Shown here in pieces: positions 1 to 6,757 of a stretch of 34,127 nucleotides of DNA. The stretch is taken from positions 93,254 through 127,380 of the forward strand of contig HF997977.1 of NCBI GenBank assembly GCA_000433635.1, in the 5' to 3' direction. The notes beneath the pieces are model-generated. The model ran no database searches, was not told the origin of the DNA, and saw only the letters and a program-made list of their open reading frames with translations. Position 1 is the stretch's first letter, and each line of letters opens with the position of its first letter. This DNA comes from Ruminococcus sp. CAG:254. Its GTDB lineage: Bacteria; Bacillota; Clostridia; Oscillospirales; Ruminococcaceae. The position numbers were made by a program, and so were the translations under genes.

Positions 1-323
1 TGCCACTCGGTGCACCGATTGGCAGCAATCAGGGCTTGCGGACAAAAGACTTTATTCGCATTTTAATTGATGAAATGAAGCTGCCGATTATCGTAGATGC
101 TGGCATTGGTGCACCTTCTCAGGCGTGTGAAGCTATGGAAATGGGGGCTGCTGCGGTTATGGCAAATACTGCCGTTGCAACTGCCGGAGATTGTGCCGCA
201 ATGGCAACTGCTTTCCGCCTTGCCATTGAAGCTGGACGGCTGGCATATCTGTCGAAGTTGGGCAGAGTTTTGGACAAAGGTGCAGAAGCATCCAGCCCGT
301 TGACTGGATTTTTGCAGGATTAA
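1..323 (+). CDS. thiG: Thiazole synthase ThiG, C-terminal part (5' end outside window)
   Basis: Only the last 107 residues are present; the reading frame enters at base 3. ThiG condenses deoxyxylulose 5-phosphate, dehydroglycine and the ThiS thiocarboxylate into the thiazole moiety of thiamine in the cytoplasm. The visible part has the ThiG-typical stretch PLGAPIGSNQGLRTK, then IIVDAGIGAPSQACEAMEMG and a VMANTAVA segment, which form the phosphate-binding end of the TIM barrel. The Schiff-base lysine would lie upstream of the window. The TTG at 36 is internal. The gene ends 14 bases before thiH and clearly shares its operon. Identification is secure; the truncation is a window edge, not a defect. 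Confidence 0.93.
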   Translation, partial: PLGAPIGSNQGLRTKDFIRILIDEMKLPIIVDAGIGAPSQACEAMEMGAAAVMANTAVATAGDCAAMATAFRLAIEAGRLAYLSKLGRVLDKGAEASSPLTGFLQD

Positions 324-337
324 GGGGGAAGTTTCAT

Positions 338-1501
338 TTGCGTACCATTTACGACCCGATGACCTACCAGCCGCACATGCAGCAGCTGGATTCTCAGATG
401 TTTGAAGAAGTTCAAGCTGTCATGCAGGCATTTGAACAGACAACTTACACAGCAAAAGAGGTGCAGGCTGCCCTGCGAAGCACAGCTTGCACCGTGCAGG
501 AGTTCGCAGCCTTGCTTTCTCCGGCAGCACAGCCATTTCTGGAACAGATGGCAGAAAAGGCAAAGCGAGAACGGGAAAAGCATTTCGGCAACTGCGTGCA
601 GCTGTTTACACCGCTTTATATCTCCAATTATTGTGAGAATGAGTGTGTTTATTGCGGATTTAACTGCAAGAACAAGATTCACCGCAGCCATTTGAACATG
701 GAGGAAGTCGAAAAGGAAATGCAGGCGATCGCAAAGACCGATATGCGAGAAGTGCTGTTGCTGACAGGCGAAAGCCGTTCTGCATCCAGCGTGGAATATA
801 TCGGAAATGCGGTACAGATTGCGAAGAAGTATTTCCCGACCATCGGACTGGAAGTTTATCCAATGAATGTCGATGAATACCAGTATTTGAATCAGTGCGG
901 GGCGGATTTTGTAACCGTCTTTCAGGAAACTTACCATTTAGACTGCTATGAAAAGATGCATCAGGCTGGAGCAAAACGCTGTATGCCATACCGATTCTAT
1001 GCACAAGAACGGGCAATTTTAGGCGGTATGCGTGGCGTTGGATTTGGGGCATTGCTTGGCTTGAGCAACTTTCGGAGCGATATGTTTGCAGCCGGATATC
1101 ATGCATATCTGCTGCAAAAGAAGTATCCGCACGCTGAAATTGCCATGTCATTCCCACGGCTGCGACCATATAAGAACCACGAAAAAACAGAAGAAAATGA
1201 TGTTCATGAAACACAGCTCCTGCAAATGATGCTGGCGGTTCGGATTTTCCTGCCGTTTGCCAGCATTACGATTTCTACCCGAGAACGGGCAGGTTTCCGT
1301 GACCATGTGTTGCCAATCAGTGCAACAAAGATTTCTGCTGGTGTCAATGTCGGAATCGGCGGTCATACGGAAGAAGAACAAAAGGGCGATGCACAGTTTG
1401 AAATTTCAGACGGCAGAAGTCTTGCTGAAATTCATCAAGCCATTCTGGAACAGGGTATGCAGCCGGTTTATACCGACTACATCAACACGAATTTGCTATG
1501 A
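338..1501 (+). CDS. thiH: 2-iminoacetate synthase ThiH (radical SAM)
   Basis: The 387-residue protein matches ThiH, the radical-SAM tyrosine lyase that makes dehydroglycine (2-iminoacetate) and p-cresol for ThiG in anaerobes. The cluster motif CxxxCxxC is seen as CENECVYC, with Cys at about residues 99, 103 and 106 binding the [4Fe-4S] cluster. Other family blocks include LLLTGESR and the late SAGVNVGIGGH segment. The start is TTG at 338, preceded by a purine-rich ribosome site (GGGGGAAG) at 324-331; no ATG fits better. The gene follows thiG by 14 bases and its stop overlaps the next start as ATGA, so translation is coupled. Use of ThiH rather than the oxygen-dependent ThiO fits an anaerobe. 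Confidence 0.94.
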   Translation: MRTIYDPMTYQPHMQQLDSQMFEEVQAVMQAFEQTTYTAKEVQAALRSTACTVQEFAALLSPAAQPFLEQMAEKAKREREKHFGNCVQLFTPLYISNYCENECVYCGFNCKNKIHRSHLNMEEVEKEMQAIAKTDMREVLLLTGESRSASSVEYIGNAVQIAKKYFPTIGLEVYPMNVDEYQYLNQCGADFVTVFQETYHLDCYEKMHQAGAKRCMPYRFYAQERAILGGMRGVGFGALLGLSNFRSDMFAAGYHAYLLQKKYPHAEIAMSFPRLRPYKNHEKTEENDVHETQLLQMMLAVRIFLPFASITISTRERAGFRDHVLPISATKISAGVNVGIGGHTEEEQKGDAQFEISDGRSLAEIHQAILEQGMQPVYTDYINTNLL

Positions 1502-2094
1502 AAATACTCTGTATAACCAATCAAGCCCTCTGTAAGGGCGATTATTTGCAGCAGTTGCAGAAAATTGCAGCTGCAAAGCCAGATGCGATGATTTTACGGG
1601 AGAAACAGCTTTCTGAAACCGCATATCAGGCATTGGCAGAGCAAGTGCAGCGGATTTGTCAGGAGCAGGGCGTGCAGCTGATTTGCAATCATCAGATTTC
1701 TGTAGCGGAACGCCTATCTTTGCCTGTGCAGATTTCTGTTTCGCAGCTGGAGCAGGTAAGTGCATTGTCTGTACCGTTTGGCGTTTCTGTCCACAAGCTG
1801 GAGGAAGCAAAACAGGCAGAACAGGCTGGGGCAAGCTGGGTAATTGCGGGGCATGTCTTTGCAACTGCCTGCAAACCAGATTTATCGCCGAGAGGGCTTT
1901 CTTTTTTGCAGGAAATCAAACGGGCAGTTTCTATTCCGGTCTATGGAATTGGCGGCATTCATGTGCAGAACGCTGCACAGGTGCAGGCAATTGGTGCGGA
2001 TGGCATTTGTATGATGTCAGATTGGATGCAGGCAGAAGAGCCGGAACAGCTGATGCAGCAGCTGCGAGCAATCAAACCGGAGGAACAGCGATGA
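1498..2094 (+). CDS. TenI-like protein of the ThiE/TenI superfamily (thiazole tautomerase or thiamine-phosphate synthase)
   Basis: This 198-residue protein is a ThiE/TenI-fold TIM barrel. It keeps LREK near residue 32, GVSVH at about 99-103 followed by LEEAKQAEQAGA, then GHVFATACKPDLSPRG and the phosphate-loop IGGIHVQNAAQVQAIGADGI. The block after SVH and the GHVF-T-CK block resemble Bacillus subtilis TenI, which aromatises the thiazole tautomer made by ThiG, more than ThiE. The strong ThiE landmarks, an Asn-Asp pair after strand 3 and a G-V-H-L-G-Q segment, are absent: the corresponding stretch reads LICNHQISVAERLSLPVQIS. Either role fits next to thiG and thiH. It starts by ATGA overlap with thiH. 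Superfamily certain, TenI likely, exact activity not proven. Confidence 0.8.
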   Translation: MKILCITNQALCKGDYLQQLQKIAAAKPDAMILREKQLSETAYQALAEQVQRICQEQGVQLICNHQISVAERLSLPVQISVSQLEQVSALSVPFGVSVHKLEEAKQAEQAGASWVIAGHVFATACKPDLSPRGLSFLQEIKRAVSIPVYGIGGIHVQNAAQVQAIGADGICMMSDWMQAEEPEQLMQQLRAIKPEEQR

Positions 2095-2288
2095 AACAAC
2101 GCTATCAAATTATCACAATTTATGAAGAGGATCACGGCTGCGAGGGTATTCCAGAGGGGGAAGAACCGATGGATCAAGTGCTGTTGCGAACAGAAGCCGG
2201 CGAAGAGCATTGGACAAGAATTGCGGATGCTGTTTTGCTGAACCAGAACTGGAACGAAGGCGACTGGATTCTCTGGGAAATCAAATAA
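2091..2288 (+). CDS. Small acidic hypothetical protein, last gene of the thiazole operon
   Basis: This 65-residue protein starts with ATG at 2091, overlapping the tenI-like stop as ATGA, with GGAGGA at 2079-2085 as ribosome site. The sequence begins MKQRYQIITIYEEDHGCEGI and continues with PEGEEPMDQVLLRTEAGEEH, ending NEGDWILWEIK. It is acidic, has no signal peptide or membrane segment, and a single Cys. The pattern of short strands (RYQIITIYEED, DQVLLRT, DWILWEI) suggests a small beta-rich fold. I do not recognise the family. Translational coupling and the terminator 6 bases downstream make it a genuine last operon gene; a role in thiamine metabolism is inference from position only. Confidence 0.72.
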   Translation: MKQRYQIITIYEEDHGCEGIPEGEEPMDQVLLRTEAGEEHWTRIADAVLLNQNWNEGDWILWEIK

Positions 2289-2293
2289 GAAAT

Positions 2294-2340
2294 AAAAAAA
2301 TCCCGATACAGATTTGAATGGAACTGTATCGGGATTTTTT
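2294..2340. terminator. Bidirectional intrinsic terminator after the thi operon
   Basis: A 17-base arm (2295-2311) pairs with 2324-2340 around a 12-base loop. The stem is flanked by an A-run on the left and a T-run on the right, so it can stop transcription from the thi operon and also from the minus-strand glucanase. Confidence 0.88.
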
Positions 2341-2360
2341 GGAGAATAAATCAGAAACAC

Positions 2361-2397
2361 TGCGTGCAGCAATTGTTTTATGGGAGGGCTGCACGCA
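2361..2397 (-). terminator. Perfect 10-bp hairpin behind the glucanase gene
   Basis: TGCGTGCAGC at 2361-2370 is perfectly complementary to GCTGCACGCA at 2388-2397. It lies 12 bases beyond the glucanase stop. The minus-strand tail after it is only weakly T-rich, so it may be an mRNA 3'-end stabiliser placed ahead of the true terminator at 2294-2340. Confidence 0.5.
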
Positions 2398-2409
2398 AGA
2401 AGAAAGCAA

Positions 2410-5400
2410 TTACTTGTGACCGTTTTCGTTATAAGTCACCCACTGATACTTTGCAGTCAGCGGTGTTGTGCCATCGAACGGTTTGAGCCAGTCGTCAACA
2501 CCGATGCCCGGCCATACATTCATCATGATTTTGCCCGGTGTGGACGGAATGTTGGAGGTTGCCTTGTAAACTGCCTTTCCGTCTACATACCAAGTAATGG
2601 AATCTTTCTGCCAGTCGAAGCCATAGGTGTGATAGCCCTCGGAAGCATCAAAGCCCAAATCGTACATGTATTCGTGGTTGCCTACACCGTTGGTGTAGTA
2701 GTTGAACTGTACCTTTGTGGTGTCCTTGCCGAGAACTTCCACGTCAATTTCATCCCACGGGTTGTTGTCGCTTGGCCCAGTGTAGGTGAAGAATGAGGAA
2801 ACAACACCGTCATTTTTGATTGCCTTCATGGAAGTTTCATAGTAACCATAGGAATAGAAATCATTGGTTCTGTATTCTGCACCAATGTAATGATATTTCC
2901 CAGTAGGGTCTTTGTCAATGGTCAGATTCAAAGCATTGTCTTTGAAGGTTGCATTGGATGCTTTCCAGAAACAGTCGAACGGATTGCCATTTGTCCAGCC
3001 ATCGGAAGCGATAAATTCTTCGGTAGAACCTGCTCGGAAGTTTGCATACATCGTTGCGTTTGGATCAGGTTTGTTGGTAGAAGGCTGATCTGGCTTTGTT
3101 GGCTGGTCAGGCTGACTTGGATTGGAATTGTTTTTCAACACGTTCTTTTTCAGCAGACAGAGGTCTACAACATTGACGATATTATCTTTTGTCATATCGG
3201 CATTAACACCTTGTTCAGCGGTCAATGTTGCCTTGCGAATCAAGTATTTTTGCAGCAGAATCACGTCTGCAACATTGACAGCACCATCTTGATTGACATC
3301 GCCGACTGTTCCAGTGTTGCCCGTATTTGCGTTGTTCAGGGAAATCAAATAGGTGAGCGGAGAGTTCCAATAAATCGCGATTTCGTTTGTAGAATAGCTT
3401 TCGGAGTGGTCAACGTAGCATTTTGCAGGGGCAGTGGTTGCCAAATATGCCTTTGCAGCACTGTCCTCTAAGTTGGAGTTGACACCGCCGACTACCATGC
3501 CATGCATTGCCTGTTTTTTCGCCATAGATGGGCGGTGATGCGGATTCTGCGGGGAAACCGTACCAAATCCAGTGACAAAGCATTCTCCGATCGGATTGCT
3601 GCCGAGCAGATAATGCAAGTTTGATGCAGAAACATTCAAATAAGAAGTATCATCGGTCAGCTGATAAGCCAGCCCTAAAATTACACCAGCATTGGCAACC
3701 GTCATATTGCTGCCCCAGTTGAAATTAACAACGGAAACGCCATACGGACTGGATTTTGCAGTAGAAACAAACTGGTCAGCCTCTTTCAAAACGGCTTTCT
3801 TTGCCTTTGCATACATGGTTTGATTCGGATTTGCCATAGTCAGAATGGCAATGTTGCCATAGTCGCCGACTGTTGACCAGTCCATGCCAGTTTTCGCAGC
3901 AGAACCGATAAAGTTTTGCAAATAGGATTCGTCCCCGGTTGCTCGATACATCTGCATCGCTGCCCAGTAACGCTCATCGGTATCGCTGGTATCTTCATAA
4001 GCACCGGTAGAGATATCCTCCGGATTCTCATAGATGAGTTTCGGATTTTCTTCTAAGAAATCCCATGCTTTTTTTGCCGCAGCCAAGCAGGTGTTTGCAA
4101 AATCCTTGTCTACATTCTGATAAAATTCAGATGCCATTGCCATAGATGCACAGAAATCCGCAGTTGCAGTGGTAGAAATCGGTGTTACGATCAGCGGCTG
4201 GGTTTCGTTTTCCGGCATCACATAGCCTGGGAAATTTTCGCAGGTGACTTTGTGGTGAACACCGCCGGATTTTGCATCCTGCATTTTCAGCATCCATTCC
4301 AGTTCGTACCGGGTTTCGTCCAGAATATCCGGAACACCGTTGCCACTCTCCGGAATGCCGGTTGCATCGCCGTAAGAGGATGGAGAAGCAGCATATGCAT
4401 AGAGCAGGTCGGCAACAGTCTTTGCTCCCGGAACAACATAACGTCCATAGTCGCCAGCATCGTGCCAGCCGCCGTTCACATCAATGGTTTCAGATGTACC
4501 ATAGATGGTTGCTTTTGTGTTGTGGCAGGCAACATGCCCGAAAGTGTCATCTTCAATTTCCGTTCCGCACCGCTGCAAATACAGCATTTTTACAGAGTCG
4601 GTCAAGAGCGTATCATAAACATCATCTGAAATGGTAAAGGTGTAAGATTGGTCTAAATCACCGCAGGTGATGTAATAAGACCCCGGCTCTGTAACAGCAG
4701 AAAAATCACCTGTCCATTCGGTTTCTTTTGCAGGGTAATTGTTGATGCTGTCGGATAATGTTCCGGTGTAAACAGTCTGTTTGGTGTCTGCATTGACAAC
4801 GGAGAAGGTTGTTTCACTGGTTACATCTCGGAATACTGCCGTTTTTTTGCTGTTTGGCTGATAGCCGACCTGATCCGTTATAATAGACGGTTCGTATGGC
4901 TGAAATGAAGTATAGTCAACCTTGCTGTCATCAATCAGTTCCAAAGATACGTTGTCCAGATAAATAGTATGCGGTGCAACATCTTTTCCCTCATAGCCGC
5001 AGTTGAAAACCAGCTTGGACATGATGTCGGTTTCCTGCTTCATGGTGAAGGTGTAGTCTACTGTCTGTGTTTCAGCGGTCAGATCTAAGCCTTTCCAAGT
5101 GTAAGACTGATACGTTCCGCCGTTCTGCTGAATCATCTGTTCAACGGTGCAATCTTCGGTAGAAGAAATATCATATTTCAAGCGATAAACACCATTTTGA
5201 TAGAGCGGTACAACATCATAGCCGACTTGTACAGAATAGTTCAGCGTGCCGACACTGTTGACGGTTAACGCTAATTTTCCATTTTCTACGCCCATCGAGC
5301 AGCTTCCGCCGCTTGCCTTATAGGTTGACCAGCCGGAAGAACCATTGGAAAAATCCGAAGATAAAATGGTAGTTGCTGCTGAAGCAGAAAACGAGGGCAG

Positions 5401-5475
5401 TACAGCAAAACTTGTTGCTGCTATAGCACCTGCTGCAATGGCAGCAATGCTTTTTTGAAAGATTTGACGATGCAT
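2410..5475 (-). CDS. Secreted bifunctional glucanase: CBM4-like, Ig-like, GH9, dockerin, GH16
   Basis: The 1021-residue protein is a cellulosomal enzyme. A signal peptide (1-34) is followed by a CBM4/9-like module (about 36-185), a cellulase N-terminal Ig-like domain (about 195-285), and a GH9 catalytic domain (about 290-712). The GH9 domain has WHDAGDYGRY (D339, D342 catalytic base pair), NPHHRPS at 644-650 and NEIAIYWNSP with acid E698. A type I dockerin (725-782) has two canonical calcium loops, DVNQDGAVNVAD and DMTKDNIVNVVD. After a Pro/Gln/Lys-rich linker comes a GH16 domain (about 805-1021) with the lichenase motif DEIDVE (nucleophile E909, acid/base E913). It should cut beta-1,4-glucan and mixed-linkage beta-glucan outside the cell while docked to a scaffoldin. 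The dockerin sits between the two catalytic domains rather than at the end. The gene is divergent from an AraC-type regulator. Confidence 0.95.
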   Translation of the reverse strand: MHRQIFQKSIAAIAAGAIAATSFAVLPSFSASAATTILSSDFSNGSSGWSTYKASGGSCSMGVENGKLALTVNSVGTLNYSVQVGYDVVPLYQNGVYRLKYDISSTEDCTVEQMIQQNGGTYQSYTWKGLDLTAETQTVDYTFTMKQETDIMSKLVFNCGYEGKDVAPHTIYLDNVSLELIDDSKVDYTSFQPYEPSIITDQVGYQPNSKKTAVFRDVTSETTFSVVNADTKQTVYTGTLSDSINNYPAKETEWTGDFSAVTEPGSYYITCGDLDQSYTFTISDDVYDTLLTDSVKMLYLQRCGTEIEDDTFGHVACHNTKATIYGTSETIDVNGGWHDAGDYGRYVVPGAKTVADLLYAYAASPSSYGDATGIPESGNGVPDILDETRYELEWMLKMQDAKSGGVHHKVTCENFPGYVMPENETQPLIVTPISTTATADFCASMAMASEFYQNVDKDFANTCLAAAKKAWDFLEENPKLIYENPEDISTGAYEDTSDTDERYWAAMQMYRATGDESYLQNFIGSAAKTGMDWSTVGDYGNIAILTMANPNQTMYAKAKKAVLKEADQFVSTAKSSPYGVSVVNFNWGSNMTVANAGVILGLAYQLTDDTSYLNVSASNLHYLLGSNPIGECFVTGFGTVSPQNPHHRPSMAKKQAMHGMVVGGVNSNLEDSAAKAYLATTAPAKCYVDHSESYSTNEIAIYWNSPLTYLISLNNANTGNTGTVGDVNQDGAVNVADVILLQKYLIRKATLTAEQGVNADMTKDNIVNVVDLCLLKKNVLKNNSNPSQPDQPTKPDQPSTNKPDPNATMYANFRAGSTEEFIASDGWTNGNPFDCFWKASNATFKDNALNLTIDKDPTGKYHYIGAEYRTNDFYSYGYYETSMKAIKNDGVVSSFFTYTGPSDNNPWDEIDVEVLGKDTTKVQFNYYTNGVGNHEYMYDLGFDASEGYHTYGFDWQKDSITWYVDGKAVYKATSNIPSTPGKIMMNVWPGIGVDDWLKPFDGTTPLTAKYQWVTYNENGHK

Positions 5476-5561
5476 AAAAACTCCTCCTTTGAACGATAAA
5501 GACCGATTGAATTTATCAAATCTGAATAAAATTTGTGCATGAGAATGCTTTCATTACTACT

Positions 5562-5594
5562 AATATAGCACAATTTTCGGAGTTTCTATATCAA
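5562..5594 (-). promoter_or_regulatory. Possible glucanase promoter
   Basis: On the minus strand an extended -10 box, TGCTATATT, lies at 5570-5562, with TTGATA at 5594-5589 as a -35-like box. The 21-base spacing is long, so the extended -10 would have to compensate. It lies 87 bases upstream of the start. Confidence 0.35.
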
Positions 5595-5632
5595 ATAATT
5601 GCGATTTTTATCAGAATTTTGTCTTGTTTTGA

Positions 5633-5661
5633 TTGCGTTTTTTCAAAAGGTATGGTATAAT
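5633..5661 (+). promoter_or_regulatory. Promoter of the AraC-type regulator
   Basis: TTGCGT at 5633-5638, a 17-base spacer and TATAAT at 5656-5661. A TG one base before the -10 makes it an extended -10 promoter. The ribosome site is AGGGGGCAGG at 5669-5678. Confidence 0.65.
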
Positions 5662-5684
5662 GAAAAAAAGGGGGCAGGAACACG

Positions 5685-6434
5685 ATGAATATTGAAAAGG
5701 AACTGACTTACGTTGCTTTTTTAAATCGGGAATACCAGCGTTCTCATTTGGCATATGATCGGGAGATGGAATTTTTTAGAGCCATTCAGCAGGGCGATAT
5801 CGAAATGGCTCACCGGTTATTCAAGCCGCTGGGCAGTGAAAAAATGGGAGCTTTGAGTGAAAATCCGCTCCGGAACTTGATTTATCATTTTGTGATTACC
5901 GTTGCATTTCTGACACGCTATTGTATTGAAGGTGGCATGGAAATGGAAGAAGCCTTTAATCTCAGTGATATTTATATCCGCAGTGCTGACCGCTGCCAAA
6001 AAGAGCAGGAAATAAGCGTGCTGCATCGACAGGTGATTGATGACTTTGCCCAGCGGATGCAGATTATCCATAAGAAAACCATTTATTCAAAACCAATTTT
6101 GGTGGCGTTGGATTACATTTATGACCACTTACATACCAAAATCACGCTGCAAGCATTGGCGGAGGAAGTGCACCTCAGCCCGTCCCATTTGTCCAAGCTG
6201 TTTCATAGAGAAATGGGGCTTACGATTAGCGATTACATCCGAAAGAAACGAGTAGAGGCAGCCGGAAATATGCTGAAGTTTTCGGATTATTCCTGTGCAG
6301 AGATTGCAAACTATCTCTGTTTTAGTTCAGAGAGCCATTTTATTCAGATTTTTAAAAAGGAGATGGGAAAGACTCCGAAACAGTATCGGGAATTATTCTT
6401 CCGGAGAAATTGGAATACACAAACCAAGCTTTAA
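5685..6434 (+). CDS. AraC/XylS-family transcriptional regulator
   Basis: This 249-residue cytoplasmic protein has a helical N-terminal region (1-130) of unknown ligand type and a C-terminal double helix-turn-helix (about 140-245). The first helix-turn-helix is seen in ITLQALAEEVHLSPSHLSKL, the second in YSCAEIANYLCFSSESHF, followed by the family signature FKKEMGKTPKQYR. It resembles AraC regulators of carbohydrate genes that lack a cupin domain. ATG is chosen because of the purine-rich ribosome site 6 bases upstream. It is divergent from the glucanase with a 209-base shared upstream region, so regulation of that gene is a reasonable inference, not shown. A small membrane protein gene follows 15 bases downstream. 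Confidence 0.88.
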   Translation: MNIEKELTYVAFLNREYQRSHLAYDREMEFFRAIQQGDIEMAHRLFKPLGSEKMGALSENPLRNLIYHFVITVAFLTRYCIEGGMEMEEAFNLSDIYIRSADRCQKEQEISVLHRQVIDDFAQRMQIIHKKTIYSKPILVALDYIYDHLHTKITLQALAEEVHLSPSHLSKLFHREMGLTISDYIRKKRVEAAGNMLKFSDYSCAEIANYLCFSSESHFIQIFKKEMGKTPKQYRELFFRRNWNTQTKL

Positions 6435-6449
6435 AAGGAGGAACTACAG

Positions 6450-6707
6450 ATGGATTACAAACCATATAAGCCGTTTCATGATAACGGTAAGGATTTTGCA
6501 AAGTTAGCAGTTACCTGTCAAGTCTTGCAGGACATGGAAAAAGAGGAACACAAACAGGGACAAACAACAATAAGTTCCAAGGATGTAAAACCAAGGACAA
6601 AGGAACAAGAAAAAGCAGACAACATATATTGTATCTGTTGTGCTTCAATTGTGGGACTGTCTATTTTGGTTACGATTATAGCATTGATTGTTCAGCATTT
6701 CATATAA
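6450..6707 (+). CDS. Small single-span membrane protein of unknown function
   Basis: This 85-residue protein starts at ATG 6450 behind an AAAAGGAGG ribosome site at 6433-6441. The first 55 residues are polar and lysine-rich (KPRTKEQEKAD). The C-terminus is one hydrophobic span, about residues 60-84, starting with a Cys cluster (YCICCASIVGL) and ending VQHFI. The arrangement suggests a tail-anchored protein with its N-terminus in the cytoplasm. It lies 15 bases after the AraC gene and ends at a terminator, so the two are probably co-transcribed. I do not recognise the family. Confidence 0.65.
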   Translation: MDYKPYKPFHDNGKDFAKLAVTCQVLQDMEKEEHKQGQTTISSKDVKPRTKEQEKADNIYCICCASIVGLSILVTIIALIVQHFI

Positions 6708-6756
6708 AAAATCCATCCGGCTGCCGTATTTCAACGAGCAACCGGATGGATTTTTT
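6705..6756. terminator. Bidirectional terminator between convergent genes
   Basis: ATCCATCCGG (6711-6720) pairs with CCGGATGGAT (6742-6751), with an A-run on the left and a T-run on the right. It ends one base before the stop codon of the minus-strand gene and serves both operons. Confidence 0.88.
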
Positions 6757-6757
6757 C

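Noticed and set aside
320..937. Long minus-strand frame opposite thiH
   Set aside because: It lies wholly under the clear ThiH frame, is Cys/His/Leu-rich without family motifs and has no ribosome site.
1656..2288. 210-codon plus-strand frame ending with the 65-residue protein
   Set aside because: Its first two thirds overlap the TenI-like gene in another frame and look random; the ATG at 2091 with a ribosome site is the real start.
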